In this document: positions 1 through 7,208 of the stretch, in pieces
Layout of the letters: every line of letters starts with the position of its first letter
Position numbering within the stretch: the first letter of the stretch is position 1
Assembly (NCBI RefSeq): GCF_024793945.1
Contig: NZ_JANUSD010000002.1
Coordinates: forward strand, 124,001-188,000
DNA length: 64,000 bases
Origin: Emticicia fluvialis
Lineage (GTDB): Bacteria; Bacteroidota; Bacteroidia; Cytophagales; Spirosomataceae
Direction: 5' to 3'
Program-made: the position numbers and the translations under genes
Notes under the pieces: model-generated
Told to the model about the DNA's origin: nothing
Databases searched by the model: none
The model's input: the letters and a program-made list of their open reading frames with translations, nothing else

Positions 1-82
1 TTTGCGATACGTACGCTCAAAACCAAGATTGTCATTCATCTCAAAAAATGCCATTTTAAGGCAGATTTTCATCAATAAGAAC

Positions 83-90
83 TATTTTTG
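83..90 (+). promoter_or_regulatory. candidate -7 box (TATTTTTG) for the GH20 gene
   Basis: The octamer fits the Bacteroidota -7 consensus TAnnTTTG. Transcription would start near 97 and leave a leader of about 23 nt. No clear -33 TTTG lies 19-21 bases upstream. The assignment is inference from motif and position. Confidence 0.45.
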
Positions 91-119
91 TCCGGAAATA
101 AATAAAACAATCAGTTTGT

Positions 120-2471
120 ATGAAAAAAATATCAGGCTACTTATGGCTGCTCATGCTTTCGTTTTCAGCTATTGCGCAAAACAAATATGCCATAATACCA
201 AAGCCTCTGGAATTAACGCCCGTGAACGGAACATTTGTGATTGATGCCCAAACCAGAATCATTATTCCGAAGGGAGGCGCAGAGCAACGCCTTTTGGCAG
301 AAATGCTGGCAGAGCGCTTCACAGAAGCAGGAGGGGTAAATCTGAAAATTGAAGAAGCAGATGTGCCGGATAACCTGATTCCTACCCATAAGGCGATTGT
401 GTTTGCGCCTTTCAAAGAGCAGATATATAACAAAATGCTGGGCAACGAAGATTATATTCTGAAAACTGATGCCAAAGGAATTATACTGGCAGGGGCATCC
501 AGTCAGGGGGAGTTTTATGCCTTGCAAAGCCTTTTGCAATTGTTGCCCCCTCAAATTTTCAGCAGCACCCTTACTAAAGATGTGAAGTGGACAGTGCCAG
601 GCTGCACCGTTTTCGACCGCCCGCGGTATAAACACCGCGGAAGTATGCTGGATGTAAGCCGCCATTTCTTTCCGGCATCTTTTGTGAAGCGTTATATAGA
701 TTTACTGGCTTTGCATAAAATGAACCGTTTTCACTGGCATTTAACCGACGACCAGGGCTGGAGAATTGAGATTAAGAAATATCCGAAACTAACCGAAATT
801 GGTTCGAAGCGTAAGGAGAGTATGAAAGGCCACTATACCGACTGGAAGTTTGATGGTACACCTCATGGCGGTTTTTATACCCAGGAAGAGATTAAAGATG
901 TGGTGGCCTATGCAAAAAAGAAATTCATTACCATTATTCCTGAAATTGAAATGCCTGGCCATGCATTGGCAGCATTGGCTTCATATCCTGAACTGGGCTG
1001 CACAGCAAAATCATTGAAAGGTACACCTTATGAAGTAACCGGAATATGGGGCGTGCATGATGATGTTTTCTGTCCGAGCGAAAAAACCTTTAGTTTTCTG
1101 GAAGATGTTCTGACAGAAGTAATAGCGTTGTTCCCGGGCGAATATGTACATATAGGTGGCGACGAATGCCCGAAAACTGCCTGGAAACAAAGTCAGTTTT
1201 GTCAGGACCTGATGAAGAAAGAGGGTCTGAAAGACGAGCATGAATTGCAAAGCTATTTTATTAAGCATTTTGATAAATTTCTGACAGCGAAAGGCAAGAA
1301 AATAATAGGTTGGGATGAGATTCTGGAAGGAGGGATATCGCCCAATGCTACCATTATGTCTTGGCGCGGAGTAGAAGGAGGAACGGCTGCTGCCCAGCAA
1401 AACCATGACGCCATTATGACACCTACCGGCTTTTGTTATCTTGATTATTACCAGTCAGACCCTACAACTGAGCCGTTGGCCATTGGCGGATATTTGCCTT
1501 TAGACAAGGTTTATTCTTATGAGCCTACACCGAAGTCGCTAACACCAGAACAGGCAAAGCATATTCTGGGTGTGCAGGCTAACGTATGGACAGAATATAT
1601 GCAAACACCTGAATATGTTGAGTACATGGTTTACCCCAGGGCTTGTGCCATTGCCGAAATAGGGTGGACATCGGCCCGGCAGAAAGATTATGAGGATTTC
1701 ACGGCCCGTTTGAAAACACATTTTGAGCGATTGAAATACCTTGGTGTTAATTATGCCAGAAGTTATTATGATATTTCGGCCTCATCGGCAATGAATGAAA
1801 AAAAACAGGTGGTTGTAAAACTGAAATCGGCCGATAAAGAAGCAATAATCAGATATACTTTAGATAACTCTGAACCTACTGCCCAATCGCCTCAATATCA
1901 ACCATCCGGAGTGGTGATTACCCAGGATGGCAGCATCAGTGCTGCAGCGTTTTCTCAAAAAGGCGAACGACTCGGCAAGGTGCTTACCAAATATTTTTAC
2001 ATTAATAAAGCTACAGGGCGCAAATATACTTTGGTGAACCAACCTAAAAACTATACAGGTGGTGAAACCTACGGCCTGACAAACGGTGTAAAAGGCGAAG
2101 CGGCCAACAGTGCCACCTGGGTAGGTTTTGAAGGAAAAGATCTGGATTTAACCATTGATCTGGGCCAGCCAACAACTCTGAATAAAATTTCATTTGCTTT
2201 TCTGAGAGCCAGCGCCTCATGGATTATGCTGCCAAAAGAAGCGGAAGTGTCGGTTTCCAACGACGGTAAAACATTTATCAGCTTACAGAAAATAACTATG
2301 GGAAATACTGACGAACAAAGCCGGGCGGTTCAACAAATTGGTGTAGCAGCCAATGGTAAGAAAGCCAGATACGTAAGGGTGTTTGCCAGAAACTATGGAA
2401 AACTACCCGAAAATCACCCTGGGCACGGTAATCCGGCATGGTTATTTGTTGATGAAATTGCAATTGAATAG
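120..2471 (+). CDS. beta-N-acetylhexosaminidase, GH20 family, with C-terminal carbohydrate-binding-like domain
   Basis: A secreted or periplasmic exo-enzyme that should remove terminal N-acetylhexosamine from glycans or chitooligosaccharides. The 783-residue product starts with a signal peptide (hydrophobic stretch ending AIAQ at about residue 20). An N-terminal GH20b-type domain covers about 25-150. The TIM barrel begins at about 155 with PRYKHRGSMLDVSRHF and contains the catalytic pair in HIGGDECP (Asp348-Glu349). The FHWHLTDDQGWR and WTEYMQTPEYVEYM segments are also typical of the family. Residues from about 590 form a chitobiase C-terminal-like beta domain, and from about 660 an F5/8 type C or CBM32-like module (LTIDLGQPTTLNKISF). 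In GH20 the 2-acetamido group of the substrate assists catalysis. The gene stands alone, with a hairpin downstream. The exact substrate cannot be read from the sequence. Confidence 0.93.
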   Translation: MKKISGYLWLLMLSFSAIAQNKYAIIPKPLELTPVNGTFVIDAQTRIIIPKGGAEQRLLAEMLAERFTEAGGVNLKIEEADVPDNLIPTHKAIVFAPFKEQIYNKMLGNEDYILKTDAKGIILAGASSQGEFYALQSLLQLLPPQIFSSTLTKDVKWTVPGCTVFDRPRYKHRGSMLDVSRHFFPASFVKRYIDLLALHKMNRFHWHLTDDQGWRIEIKKYPKLTEIGSKRKESMKGHYTDWKFDGTPHGGFYTQEEIKDVVAYAKKKFITIIPEIEMPGHALAALASYPELGCTAKSLKGTPYEVTGIWGVHDDVFCPSEKTFSFLEDVLTEVIALFPGEYVHIGGDECPKTAWKQSQFCQDLMKKEGLKDEHELQSYFIKHFDKFLTAKGKKIIGWDEILEGGISPNATIMSWRGVEGGTAAAQQNHDAIMTPTGFCYLDYYQSDPTTEPLAIGGYLPLDKVYSYEPTPKSLTPEQAKHILGVQANVWTEYMQTPEYVEYMVYPRACAIAEIGWTSARQKDYEDFTARLKTHFERLKYLGVNYARSYYDISASSAMNEKKQVVVKLKSADKEAIIRYTLDNSEPTAQSPQYQPSGVVITQDGSISAAAFSQKGERLGKVLTKYFYINKATGRKYTLVNQPKNYTGGETYGLTNGVKGEAANSATWVGFEGKDLDLTIDLGQPTTLNKISFAFLRASASWIMLPKEAEVSVSNDGKTFISLQKITMGNTDEQSRAVQQIGVAANGKKARYVRVFARNYGKLPENHPGHGNPAWLFVDEIAIE

Positions 2472-2533
2472 ATGTTTTTGAATAATTTTTGTGTTTTGAA
2501 ACAAAAAAATGCTGAAATTTGTATTCAAGAAAG

Positions 2534-2567
2534 TACGAAGATGGCTCAATACCGAACCATCTTCGTA
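2534..2567 (+). terminator. hairpin downstream of the GH20 gene
   Basis: An 11-bp perfect inverted repeat (2534-2544 with 2557-2567, arm TACGAAGATGG) has a 12-nt loop. There is no T-run after it, so it is only a weak candidate for an intrinsic terminator. It separates the GH20 gene from the tRNA-derived array. Confidence 0.45.
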
Positions 2568-2575
2568 AATTATAA

Positions 2576-2632
2576 GACCACGTAGTTCAACGGATAGAGC
2601 GAACGTCGCACCGATAGAAGTTTCCTAAACTT
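2576..2632 (+). pseudogene. degenerate tRNA-Arg copy, 5' part only
   Basis: The first 23 bases match the intact tRNA-Arg copy at 2653 exactly (acceptor 5' strand and D arm). An unrelated GC-rich stretch of about 15 bases (about 2599-2613) follows. The anticodon arm with CCT then resumes at about 2614-2632. The variable region, T arm and 3' acceptor strand are missing and AT-rich DNA stands in their place. It therefore cannot fold as a tRNA. Confidence 0.7.
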
Positions 2633-2652
2633 TAGAGCTATAAAAATATAAA

Positions 2653-2724
2653 GACCACGTAGTTCAACGGATAGAATAGAAGTTTCCTAAACTTTAGATC
2701 CGGGTTCGATTCCCGGCGAGGTCA
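2653..2724 (+). tRNA. tRNA-Arg(CCU), full-length copy with an acceptor mismatch
   Basis: Seventy-two bases fold as a complete cloverleaf. The acceptor arms are GACCACG and CGAGGTC, the D stem is GTTC/GAAT, and the anticodon stem is GAAGT/ACTTT around the loop TTCCTAA with anticodon CCT. The variable region is 4 nt, and the T arm is CCGGG/CCCGG with loop TTCGATT. The discriminator base is A, and CCA is not encoded. One acceptor pair (position 5 with 68) is an A-A mismatch. The 3' strand would pair perfectly with a T at position 5, so that A looks like the mutated base. The copy may still work, or may have decayed if another CCU tRNA exists in the genome. It is the only complete copy in the array at 2576-3017. 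Confidence 0.75.
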
Positions 2725-3017
2725 CTCTTCATAAAATAGAAGTTTCCTAGATTTTAGATGCGGGCGGGACGCGCAGTCTTCGTTCCCGGCGAGGTCACTC
2801 TTCATAAAATAGAAGTTTCCTAGATTTTAGATGCGGGCGGGACGCGCAGTCTTCGTTCCCGGCGAGGTCACTCTTCATAAAATAGAAGTTTCCTAGATTT
2901 TAGATGCGGGCGGGACGCGCAGTCTTCGATTCCCGGCGAGGTCACTCTTCATAAAATAGAAGTTTCCTAGATTTTAGATGCGGGCGGGACGCGCAGTCTT
3001 CGATTCCCGGCGAGGTC
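2724..3017 (+). repeat. four tandem 73-74 bp repeats derived from the 3' half of tRNA-Arg(CCU)
   Basis: The units are 2724-2796, 2797-2869, 2870-2943 and 2944-3017. They are almost identical; units 3 and 4 carry one extra A in the TTCGATT segment. Each begins ACTCTTCATAAA and then repeats the tRNA anticodon arm (AGAAGTTTCCTA, with CCT kept) and the variable bases AGAT. After GCGGG there is a 14-bp GC-rich insert, and the unit ends with the tRNA 3' end TTCGATTCCCGGCGAGGTC. The D arm and 5' acceptor strand are absent, so no unit can form a normal tRNA. The near identity points to recent tandem duplication. Repeated tRNA 3' ends also resemble attachment-site scars left by integrative elements, but no integrase is nearby. 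Confidence 0.85.
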
Positions 3018-3042
3018 ACTCTTCAAATCAGTATTGCATTAA

Positions 3043-3088
3043 AACAAAGTGGCTAGAAGATAAATTCTCAGCCACTTTGTTTGTTTTA
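3043..3088. terminator. bidirectional terminator between the tRNA array and the NmrA-like gene
   Basis: A 12-bp perfect stem (3043-3054 with 3070-3081, AACAAAGTGGCT) has A residues before it and TTGTTTT after it. It can therefore end transcription on both strands: the tRNA array from the left and the minus-strand gene at 3102-3971 from the right. Confidence 0.75.
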
Positions 3089-3101
3089 GACCTTCACAAA
3101 T

Positions 3102-3971
3102 CTAAGCTAATGTTGATTCTATGTATTGTCTGAAAGTTTTTGTCTTTCTACCTAATAAGCGTTCTAAATCACCTGATTGATATTCAAATTCGCCTCCTTC
3201 AATTGCCTCTACCCAACCCGTTAAAAATTCAGCAACATTACGAGGGACTCCCTTGGAAACAATCGCCTCAATATATTCTTCTACTGTAATGGTGGTGAAA
3301 GGAACAGGTTGCGCTTTTATTTCTGCAAGTATTTTGGCAATGTCAGAAAACGAAACAGAATCACTGCCAACTAATGAATAGGTTTTGTTTTCGTGTCCCG
3401 GTGCAGACAATATTTCTGCATGCGCCTCTGCCAATTCATCTCTTGTGGCTGGTGCCATTTTCCCATGGTCTGCAGGTACTTTTATTCCATTTTCATAAGC
3501 ATTGGAACCATAGTAGAACGATAAAAGGTCTAGAAAAGGCGGGTGGTATACAATAGTATAATCAAGCCCTGAAGATTTAAGTAACTGCTCTGTAAAAAGG
3601 TCTGATTCTGTAATTCCCTGCATAACCCGTCCTGAACCTTCTTTACGCATGATTGACATATACACTACGTGCTTAACACCAGCCTGGCGGGCAGCAGTAA
3701 TGGCATTATAATGTTGGGTAGACCGGTCTGTGAAAGCCACCGCACTTGTAAGCATTACTTTATCAACACCTTCAAATGCACGCAGTAACGAATCATAATC
3801 AAAATAATCGCCAGAACGAACCTCAATGCCTTCGGCAGCTAAGTCTTCCAGCCCTTCTTTTTTTCGTGAGAGCCCGATAATCTGGCTTGCAGGAACTCCT
3901 TTTTTTAGCAGGTGTTCAACCGTACGTTTTCCAATTACTCCTGTTGCCCCTGTTACAAGTATTTTTGCCAT
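3102..3971 (-). CDS. NmrA-like / QorB-type NAD(P)-binding oxidoreductase
   Basis: An atypical short-chain dehydrogenase of 289 residues, similar in layout to the NAD(P)H:quinone oxidoreductase QorB (YtfG). The N-terminal Rossmann signature is GATGVIGKRTVEHL at residues 7-20. The central segment VVYMSIMRKEG and the YTIVYHPPFL region match NmrA-type proteins. The catalytic Tyr-x3-Lys of classical SDRs is not obvious, as is usual for NmrA-like members. It is cytoplasmic, with no signal peptide. The gene is divergent from an HxlR regulator across a 136-bp region with three 33-bp repeats, so redox or electrophile induction is likely (inference). It could act as a quinone reductase or as a redox sensor. 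Confidence 0.8.
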   Translation of the reverse strand: MAKILVTGATGVIGKRTVEHLLKKGVPASQIIGLSRKKEGLEDLAAEGIEVRSGDYFDYDSLLRAFEGVDKVMLTSAVAFTDRSTQHYNAITAARQAGVKHVVYMSIMRKEGSGRVMQGITESDLFTEQLLKSSGLDYTIVYHPPFLDLLSFYYGSNAYENGIKVPADHGKMAPATRDELAEAHAEILSAPGHENKTYSLVGSDSVSFSDIAKILAEIKAQPVPFTTITVEEYIEAIVSKGVPRNVAEFLTGWVEAIEGGEFEYQSGDLERLLGRKTKTFRQYIESTLA

Positions 3972-4002
3972 AACGTAATATCTTTTTTTTAATTTAAATG
4001 AT

Positions 4003-4107
4003 TAAGTTTGCTTTCTATTTGCAAGTGTAAAGCGAAAATATTACTTTTAATTTGCAAGTGCAAAGTTATATAATTACTTTCAATATGCAAGTGAAAAGAT
4101 AGAATGT
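4003..4107. promoter_or_regulatory. divergent promoter region with three 33-bp spaced operator repeats
   Basis: The core GCAAGTG occurs at 4021-4027, 4054-4060 and 4087-4093, exactly 33 bp apart and all in the same orientation. The flanking bases are also repeated (TTTGCAAGTG at 4018 and 4051, TATGCAAGTG at 4084). A minus-strand -7 box, TAACTTTG, lies at 4061-4068 inside the middle unit. A CTTG sits 19 bp upstream of it, so the repeats cover the promoter of the NmrA-like gene. A plus-strand box, TAAGTTTG, lies at 4003-4010 for the HxlR gene. Three sites about three helical turns apart suggest cooperative binding by the adjacent HxlR protein. Confidence 0.7.
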
Positions 4108-4530
4108 ATGAAATCAAATGAAAGGCGCTCCGAGTGCCCAATCAGTTTATCATTAGATATTTTCGGAGACAGATGGTCGCTCTTAATTGTAAGAGAATTA
4201 ATGCTTTATGAAACCCGTACTTATGGTGATTTTACAAAGTCTGAAGAAAAAATAGCAACCAATATATTAGCGAATAGATTACAGATATTGGAGGAGAATG
4301 GGATAATCGTAAAATTGCCATATCCGGACAATAAGGTAAAAGGCCTTTATAAACTTAGCCCAAAAGGTGTTGATTTGATACCTGCTTTAATTGAAATAGC
4401 CCTTTGGGGTGATAAATATTTGTCTAGCTCTACTGAATCTTCACCTTTTTTGAAAGAGGTAAAAAAGAACAAACCGAAATTTCTGAAAAATATTATGGAG
4501 AAGCTCTGCAAGGACGATAAGGTTAATTAG
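4108..4530 (+). CDS. HxlR-family transcriptional regulator
   Basis: A 140-residue winged-helix DNA-binding protein. It has the family's conserved N-terminal Cys (SECPISLSLDIFGDRWSLLIV, Cys at about 10) followed by the wHTH, with ILANRLQILEENGII as the recognition part and YKLSPKGVDLIPAL as the wing. HxlR proteins usually bind as dimers and often sense electrophiles or oxidants through that Cys. It lies divergent from the NmrA-like oxidoreductase gene, and the 33-bp repeats in the shared promoter are its likely target. A short hairpin follows at 4573-4586. The family call is firm; the ligand is unknown. Confidence 0.9.
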   Translation: MKSNERRSECPISLSLDIFGDRWSLLIVRELMLYETRTYGDFTKSEEKIATNILANRLQILEENGIIVKLPYPDNKVKGLYKLSPKGVDLIPALIEIALWGDKYLSSSTESSPFLKEVKKNKPKFLKNIMEKLCKDDKVN

Positions 4531-4572
4531 CTGCGGGCTTGTTTATAAATTGCTTTGTCTATTTTCTTTAAA

Positions 4573-4592
4573 AGCCAATTTTGGCTCTTTTC
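4573..4592 (+). terminator. short terminator after the HxlR gene
   Basis: A 6-bp stem (4573-4578 with 4581-4586, AGCCAA/TTGGCT) is followed by CTTTTC. It is short, so only moderately convincing; a stronger hairpin follows at 4649. Confidence 0.45.
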
Positions 4593-4648
4593 TAAGAAAG
4601 AACTACCATCTCTGCTGCGAAAACTACAAATCTGGACAATACTGTCAA

Positions 4649-4696
4649 AAACACGAAAGCCTTCAAAATCAGCAGTTTTGAAGGCTTTCGTGTTTT
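4649..4696. terminator. strong 20-bp stem terminator
   Basis: A perfect 20-bp inverted repeat (4649-4668 with 4676-4695) has a 7-nt loop, an A-run on the left and TTTT at the right edge. It insulates the HxlR gene from the downstream VOC-EVE-MarR operon. Confidence 0.85.
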
Positions 4697-4762
4697 ACTA
4701 AGCTGTTGTATTCGGATAATATTTTTCTGTTTGCAGCAGAAAAATAAAAAAAAACTAGCTTA

Positions 4763-4795
4763 TTGTTGTCGCGTATATTATATTTGCGACAACAA
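4763..4795. promoter_or_regulatory. promoter and palindromic operator of the VOC-EVE-MarR operon
   Basis: A perfect 10-bp inverted repeat, TTGTTGTCGC at 4763-4772 and GCGACAACAA at 4786-4795, is separated by 13 AT-rich bases. The -7 box TATATTTG (4779-4786) lies between the arms and shares its last base with the right arm. Transcription would start near 4793, 14 nt before the first ATG. A dimeric regulator bound here would block the promoter. The MarR protein encoded by the third gene of the operon is the obvious candidate (inference). Confidence 0.75.
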
Positions 4796-4806
4796 AAATA
4801 AGCGCA

Positions 4807-5190
4807 ATGAGAAAATTAAATTTTGCATCTCTTCAGGTTAGAGATTTAGAAGCCTCAAAAGTCTTTTACACCGACTATTTAGGGTTTGAGTTATCGGAAA
4901 TGACTAATCCGGGGGCTTATGTTTTCAGATACAACAAAGGCGATGCAAGTTTTGCGATCAGAAAACCCATTGGAAATTTAGACGGAAAAGAACTGGGCGT
5001 TGGTGTGTCTCTTTGGTTTGCAATTGATGAGAAAATCGAAGCATTTCAAAGCCGACTGGCCCATAAAGGAATAGCAATCGTAGGCACTATAAATAACACT
5101 CCTTTCGGTAAAACTCTAATAGTTAAAGACCCGGACGGCTACTTTATTACGTTTTTAGAAGAAACTAAAATTATTAACGATGGCAAATAG
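4807..5190 (+). CDS. VOC-superfamily (glyoxalase/bleomycin-resistance-like) protein
   Basis: A small cytoplasmic protein of 127 residues with the paired beta-alpha-beta-beta-beta fold. Its N-terminal module is LNFASLQVRDLEASKVFYTDYLG, and the C-terminal strand pattern is GKTLIVKDPDGYFITFLEE, with the usual terminal Glu metal-ligand region. VOC proteins are metal-dependent lyases, isomerases, dioxygenases or drug-binding resistance proteins; the substrate cannot be read here. It is the first gene of a three-gene operon and overlaps the EVE gene by 11 bp, indicating translational coupling. The MarR operator over the promoter suggests induction by a small toxic molecule. Confidence 0.85.
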   Translation: MRKLNFASLQVRDLEASKVFYTDYLGFELSEMTNPGAYVFRYNKGDASFAIRKPIGNLDGKELGVGVSLWFAIDEKIEAFQSRLAHKGIAIVGTINNTPFGKTLIVKDPDGYFITFLEETKIINDGK

Positions 5191-5620
5191 AAAGGTAAAA
5201 TACTGGGTAATTGTGGCATCAAAAGACCACGTAAAACGAGGCATTGCCGATGGAATTGCACAAGCCTGCCACGGAAAGGCTGCACCATTAAAGAGAATGA
5301 AGAAAGGAGATTTTGTAATTTATTATTCAGGCAAACAAACTTTTGGAAAACCCGATAAATGCCAGCAGTTTACAGCATTAGGAATTGTAATAGATGATGA
5401 AACCTATCAGTTTCAGGTTTCTGAAGACATTTGTGCTGCCAGACGCAACATTGAGTTTTCTGAGTGCCAAGACACTTCAATTCTTCCTTTAATAAATGAT
5501 TTAGATTTTATTCAGAACAAAAAAAGCTGGGGGTATCCGTTCAGATTTGGATTCTTTGAAATTAACCATCATGATTTTAATTTGATTTCATCACAAATGC
5601 TTCAACATCATCATGTCTAA
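5180..5620 (+). CDS. EVE-domain (PUA-like) protein
   Basis: This 146-residue protein matches the EVE domain over its whole length: KYWVIVASKDHVKRGI at the N-terminus, the MKKGDFVIYYSG strand-turn, and the C-terminal KKSWGYPFRFGFFEI strand. EVE domains belong to the PUA-like fold and are thought to bind modified bases in DNA or RNA; the members that match this full-length form are mostly uncharacterised. It overlaps the VOC gene by 11 bp at its start and the MarR gene by 8 bp at its end, so all three are translated as a unit. Why a modified-base reader is paired with a VOC enzyme and MarR regulator is not known. Confidence 0.85.
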   Translation: MANRKVKYWVIVASKDHVKRGIADGIAQACHGKAAPLKRMKKGDFVIYYSGKQTFGKPDKCQQFTALGIVIDDETYQFQVSEDICAARRNIEFSECQDTSILPLINDLDFIQNKKSWGYPFRFGFFEINHHDFNLISSQMLQHHHV

Positions 5621-6086
5621 AGAAATTGAATTTCACTTTAAAAGTCCCAATGATAGCCCGGGTTATTTGCTAGGCCAGGTAACTATGCTTTGGCAACGGA
5701 AGCTAAAAAAGGTATTAGACCCTTTAGACCTGACGCAGACACAATTTGTGTTGTTGGCCACATTAGGGTGGCTTTCAAAAAAAAGTAAGTCGGTAACACA
5801 AATAGACATTGCCAACCAAAGTAATGCCGACAGAATGATGGTGTCGAAAGTCCTGCGTACATTAGAAGACAAGCAGTTTATAACACGGCAGGCACATGAA
5901 ACCGACACAAGGGCAAAAACAATTCGATTGACATCAGATGGTGAAGTGGTTTTGCAGAAAGCGATTATTGAGATAGAAAATGCTGATTTAGCCTTTTTTG
6001 CTCCATTAGGTATTGAACTAGCTTCATTCAATAAAAACATGGTACAACTTATTGAAATGAATAATGAGCAAAATAAAAGCCACTAA
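5613..6086 (+). CDS. MarR-family transcriptional regulator
   Basis: A 157-residue winged-helix dimer of the MarR family. The helical N-terminus (YLLGQVTMLWQRKLKKVL) is followed by the wHTH. QIDIANQSNADRMMVSKVLRTLEDK is the helix-turn-helix and recognition helix, and HETDTRAKTIRLTSDGE is the wing with its typical D-x-R motif. It is the last gene of the VOC-EVE-MarR operon, overlapping EVE by 8 bp. It probably represses the operon by binding the 10-bp inverted repeat at 4763-4795 and lets go on binding a phenolic-type ligand (family knowledge; ligand unknown). Confidence 0.9.
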   Translation: MSKEIEFHFKSPNDSPGYLLGQVTMLWQRKLKKVLDPLDLTQTQFVLLATLGWLSKKSKSVTQIDIANQSNADRMMVSKVLRTLEDKQFITRQAHETDTRAKTIRLTSDGEVVLQKAIIEIENADLAFFAPLGIELASFNKNMVQLIEMNNEQNKSH

Positions 6087-6096
6087 TAAGGTTTTG

Positions 6097-6167
6097 ACGT
6101 TACCGGCGGTATGTACTTACAATGTCAATACTTCGCACCATGCGAAGTATTCAATTTCCGGTAACGT
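6097..6167. terminator. nested double inverted repeat between convergent genes
   Basis: The outer 10-bp arms, ACGTTACCGG (6097-6106) and CCGGTAACGT (6158-6167), enclose an inner 10-bp hairpin, AATACTTCGC (6127-6136) with GCGAAGTATT (6142-6151). All pairs are perfect. It fills the gap between the MarR stop and the cydB stop, so it may stop both transcripts. It lacks T-runs, however, and could instead be a small mobile repeat. Confidence 0.6.
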
Positions 6168-6173
6168 CCCTTA

Positions 6174-7208
6174 TCAATAACTTGTCTCATCCAGCTTCAC
6201 TTTTCCTCTGAAAGTCCAGAATACAAAGCCAGTATATGTGGCCACCAGAGGTACGCCTATCAAGGCAAATAAAAGCATTATTTTCAGAGATTTATCAGTT
6301 GAAGAACCATTATGAACCGTGATGCTATAGGCCTCGTTGATACTTGATAAAATGATGTTAGGAAATAAGCCAACCGCTACCAATACCATCAGCATGGCTG
6401 TTACAAATGCCGACGACAAGAAGGCGTACATATATTTTCGCCGTGAAATCTGTCGTGTAATATTAGCCACGGCTAAAATAGCCAGTATCGGGAACGCAAA
6501 CATATAGGGTACCTCCTGATAACGATGTGCCATGTGTGGCACATAAAGCAAAGTAACAACTGAAGTAACGGCAAACATCAGTACAAAAAATATTGTAGTG
6601 TTTTTTACCAGTATAGTCAGCTTGGCATATAGCCTGTTTTCGGTTTTCATAACCAGATAAATGGCGCCGTGCATCATAAACAAAGCAAGGGTTGTAAAAG
6701 CAACCAGAATGGAGTAGGGGTTAAAAAAATCACTCAGAGTGCCTTTGTAAACGTAGTTCTGGTCTAGTGGCAGGCCTTGTATAATATTGCCTAATATAAG
6801 ACCTAAAGAAAGAGCCAGCACAATGCTGGAAACACAATAACTGATGTCCCATAGGTTTCTCCACCACCGCATACTTTCCTTAGACCTGAACTCTATAGAT
6901 ATTGCCCTGAAAATAAGCATTACCAGAAATATCATAAATGGCTCATAAAAAGCAGATAAAATAGTGGCATATACAACAGGGAAGCCCGCAAACAGGGCTC
7001 CTCCGCCAATAACCAGCCAGACCTCGTTTCCATCCCACACGGGGCCAATGGCATTGAGTGCCTTACGGCGGCTTTCTTCTTTGTTAAAAAACAGGTGCAA
7101 GGCTCCGGCGCCCAAATCAAAACCATCCAGAATGGCGTATCCGCTGAAAACCCCACCAACTACTAAAAACCACCATGTGGCCGGATTAAGTCCTAATATC
7201 GTTTCCAT
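6174..7208 (-). CDS. cydB: cytochrome bd ubiquinol oxidase subunit II
   Basis: The membrane subunit of the high-affinity quinol oxidase, 344 residues (E. coli CydB has 379). The N-terminal segment WFLVVGGVFSGYAILDGFDLGAGALH is diagnostic, including the GFDLG motif. GPVWDGNEVWLVIGGGALFAGFP follows at about 53-75. About nine hydrophobic helices can be counted. The start codon overlaps the cydA stop by one base (TAATG), so the two genes are translationally coupled. The enzyme reduces O2 to water at the inner membrane without proton pumping and supports growth at low oxygen. No cydCD genes are adjacent. Confidence 0.96.
   Translation of the reverse strand: METILGLNPATWWFLVVGGVFSGYAILDGFDLGAGALHLFFNKEESRRKALNAIGPVWDGNEVWLVIGGGALFAGFPVVYATILSAFYEPFMIFLVMLIFRAISIEFRSKESMRWWRNLWDISYCVSSIVLALSLGLILGNIIQGLPLDQNYVYKGTLSDFFNPYSILVAFTTLALFMMHGAIYLVMKTENRLYAKLTILVKNTTIFFVLMFAVTSVVTLLYVPHMAHRYQEVPYMFAFPILAILAVANITRQISRRKYMYAFLSSAFVTAMLMVLVAVGLFPNIILSSINEAYSITVHNGSSTDKSLKIMLLFALIGVPLVATYTGFVFWTFRGKVKLDETSY

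Noticed and set aside
2..244. Frame at the left edge overlapping the GH20 start
   Set aside because: It overlaps the GH20 gene, including its signal peptide, in another frame and has no homology.
2724..3017. CRISPR array
   Set aside because: The units are contiguous and identical throughout, with no unique spacers, and derive from a tRNA; no cas genes are near.
5663..6040. Antisense frame inside the MarR gene
   Set aside because: A shadow of the MarR codons on the other strand; composition and lack of promoter argue against it.
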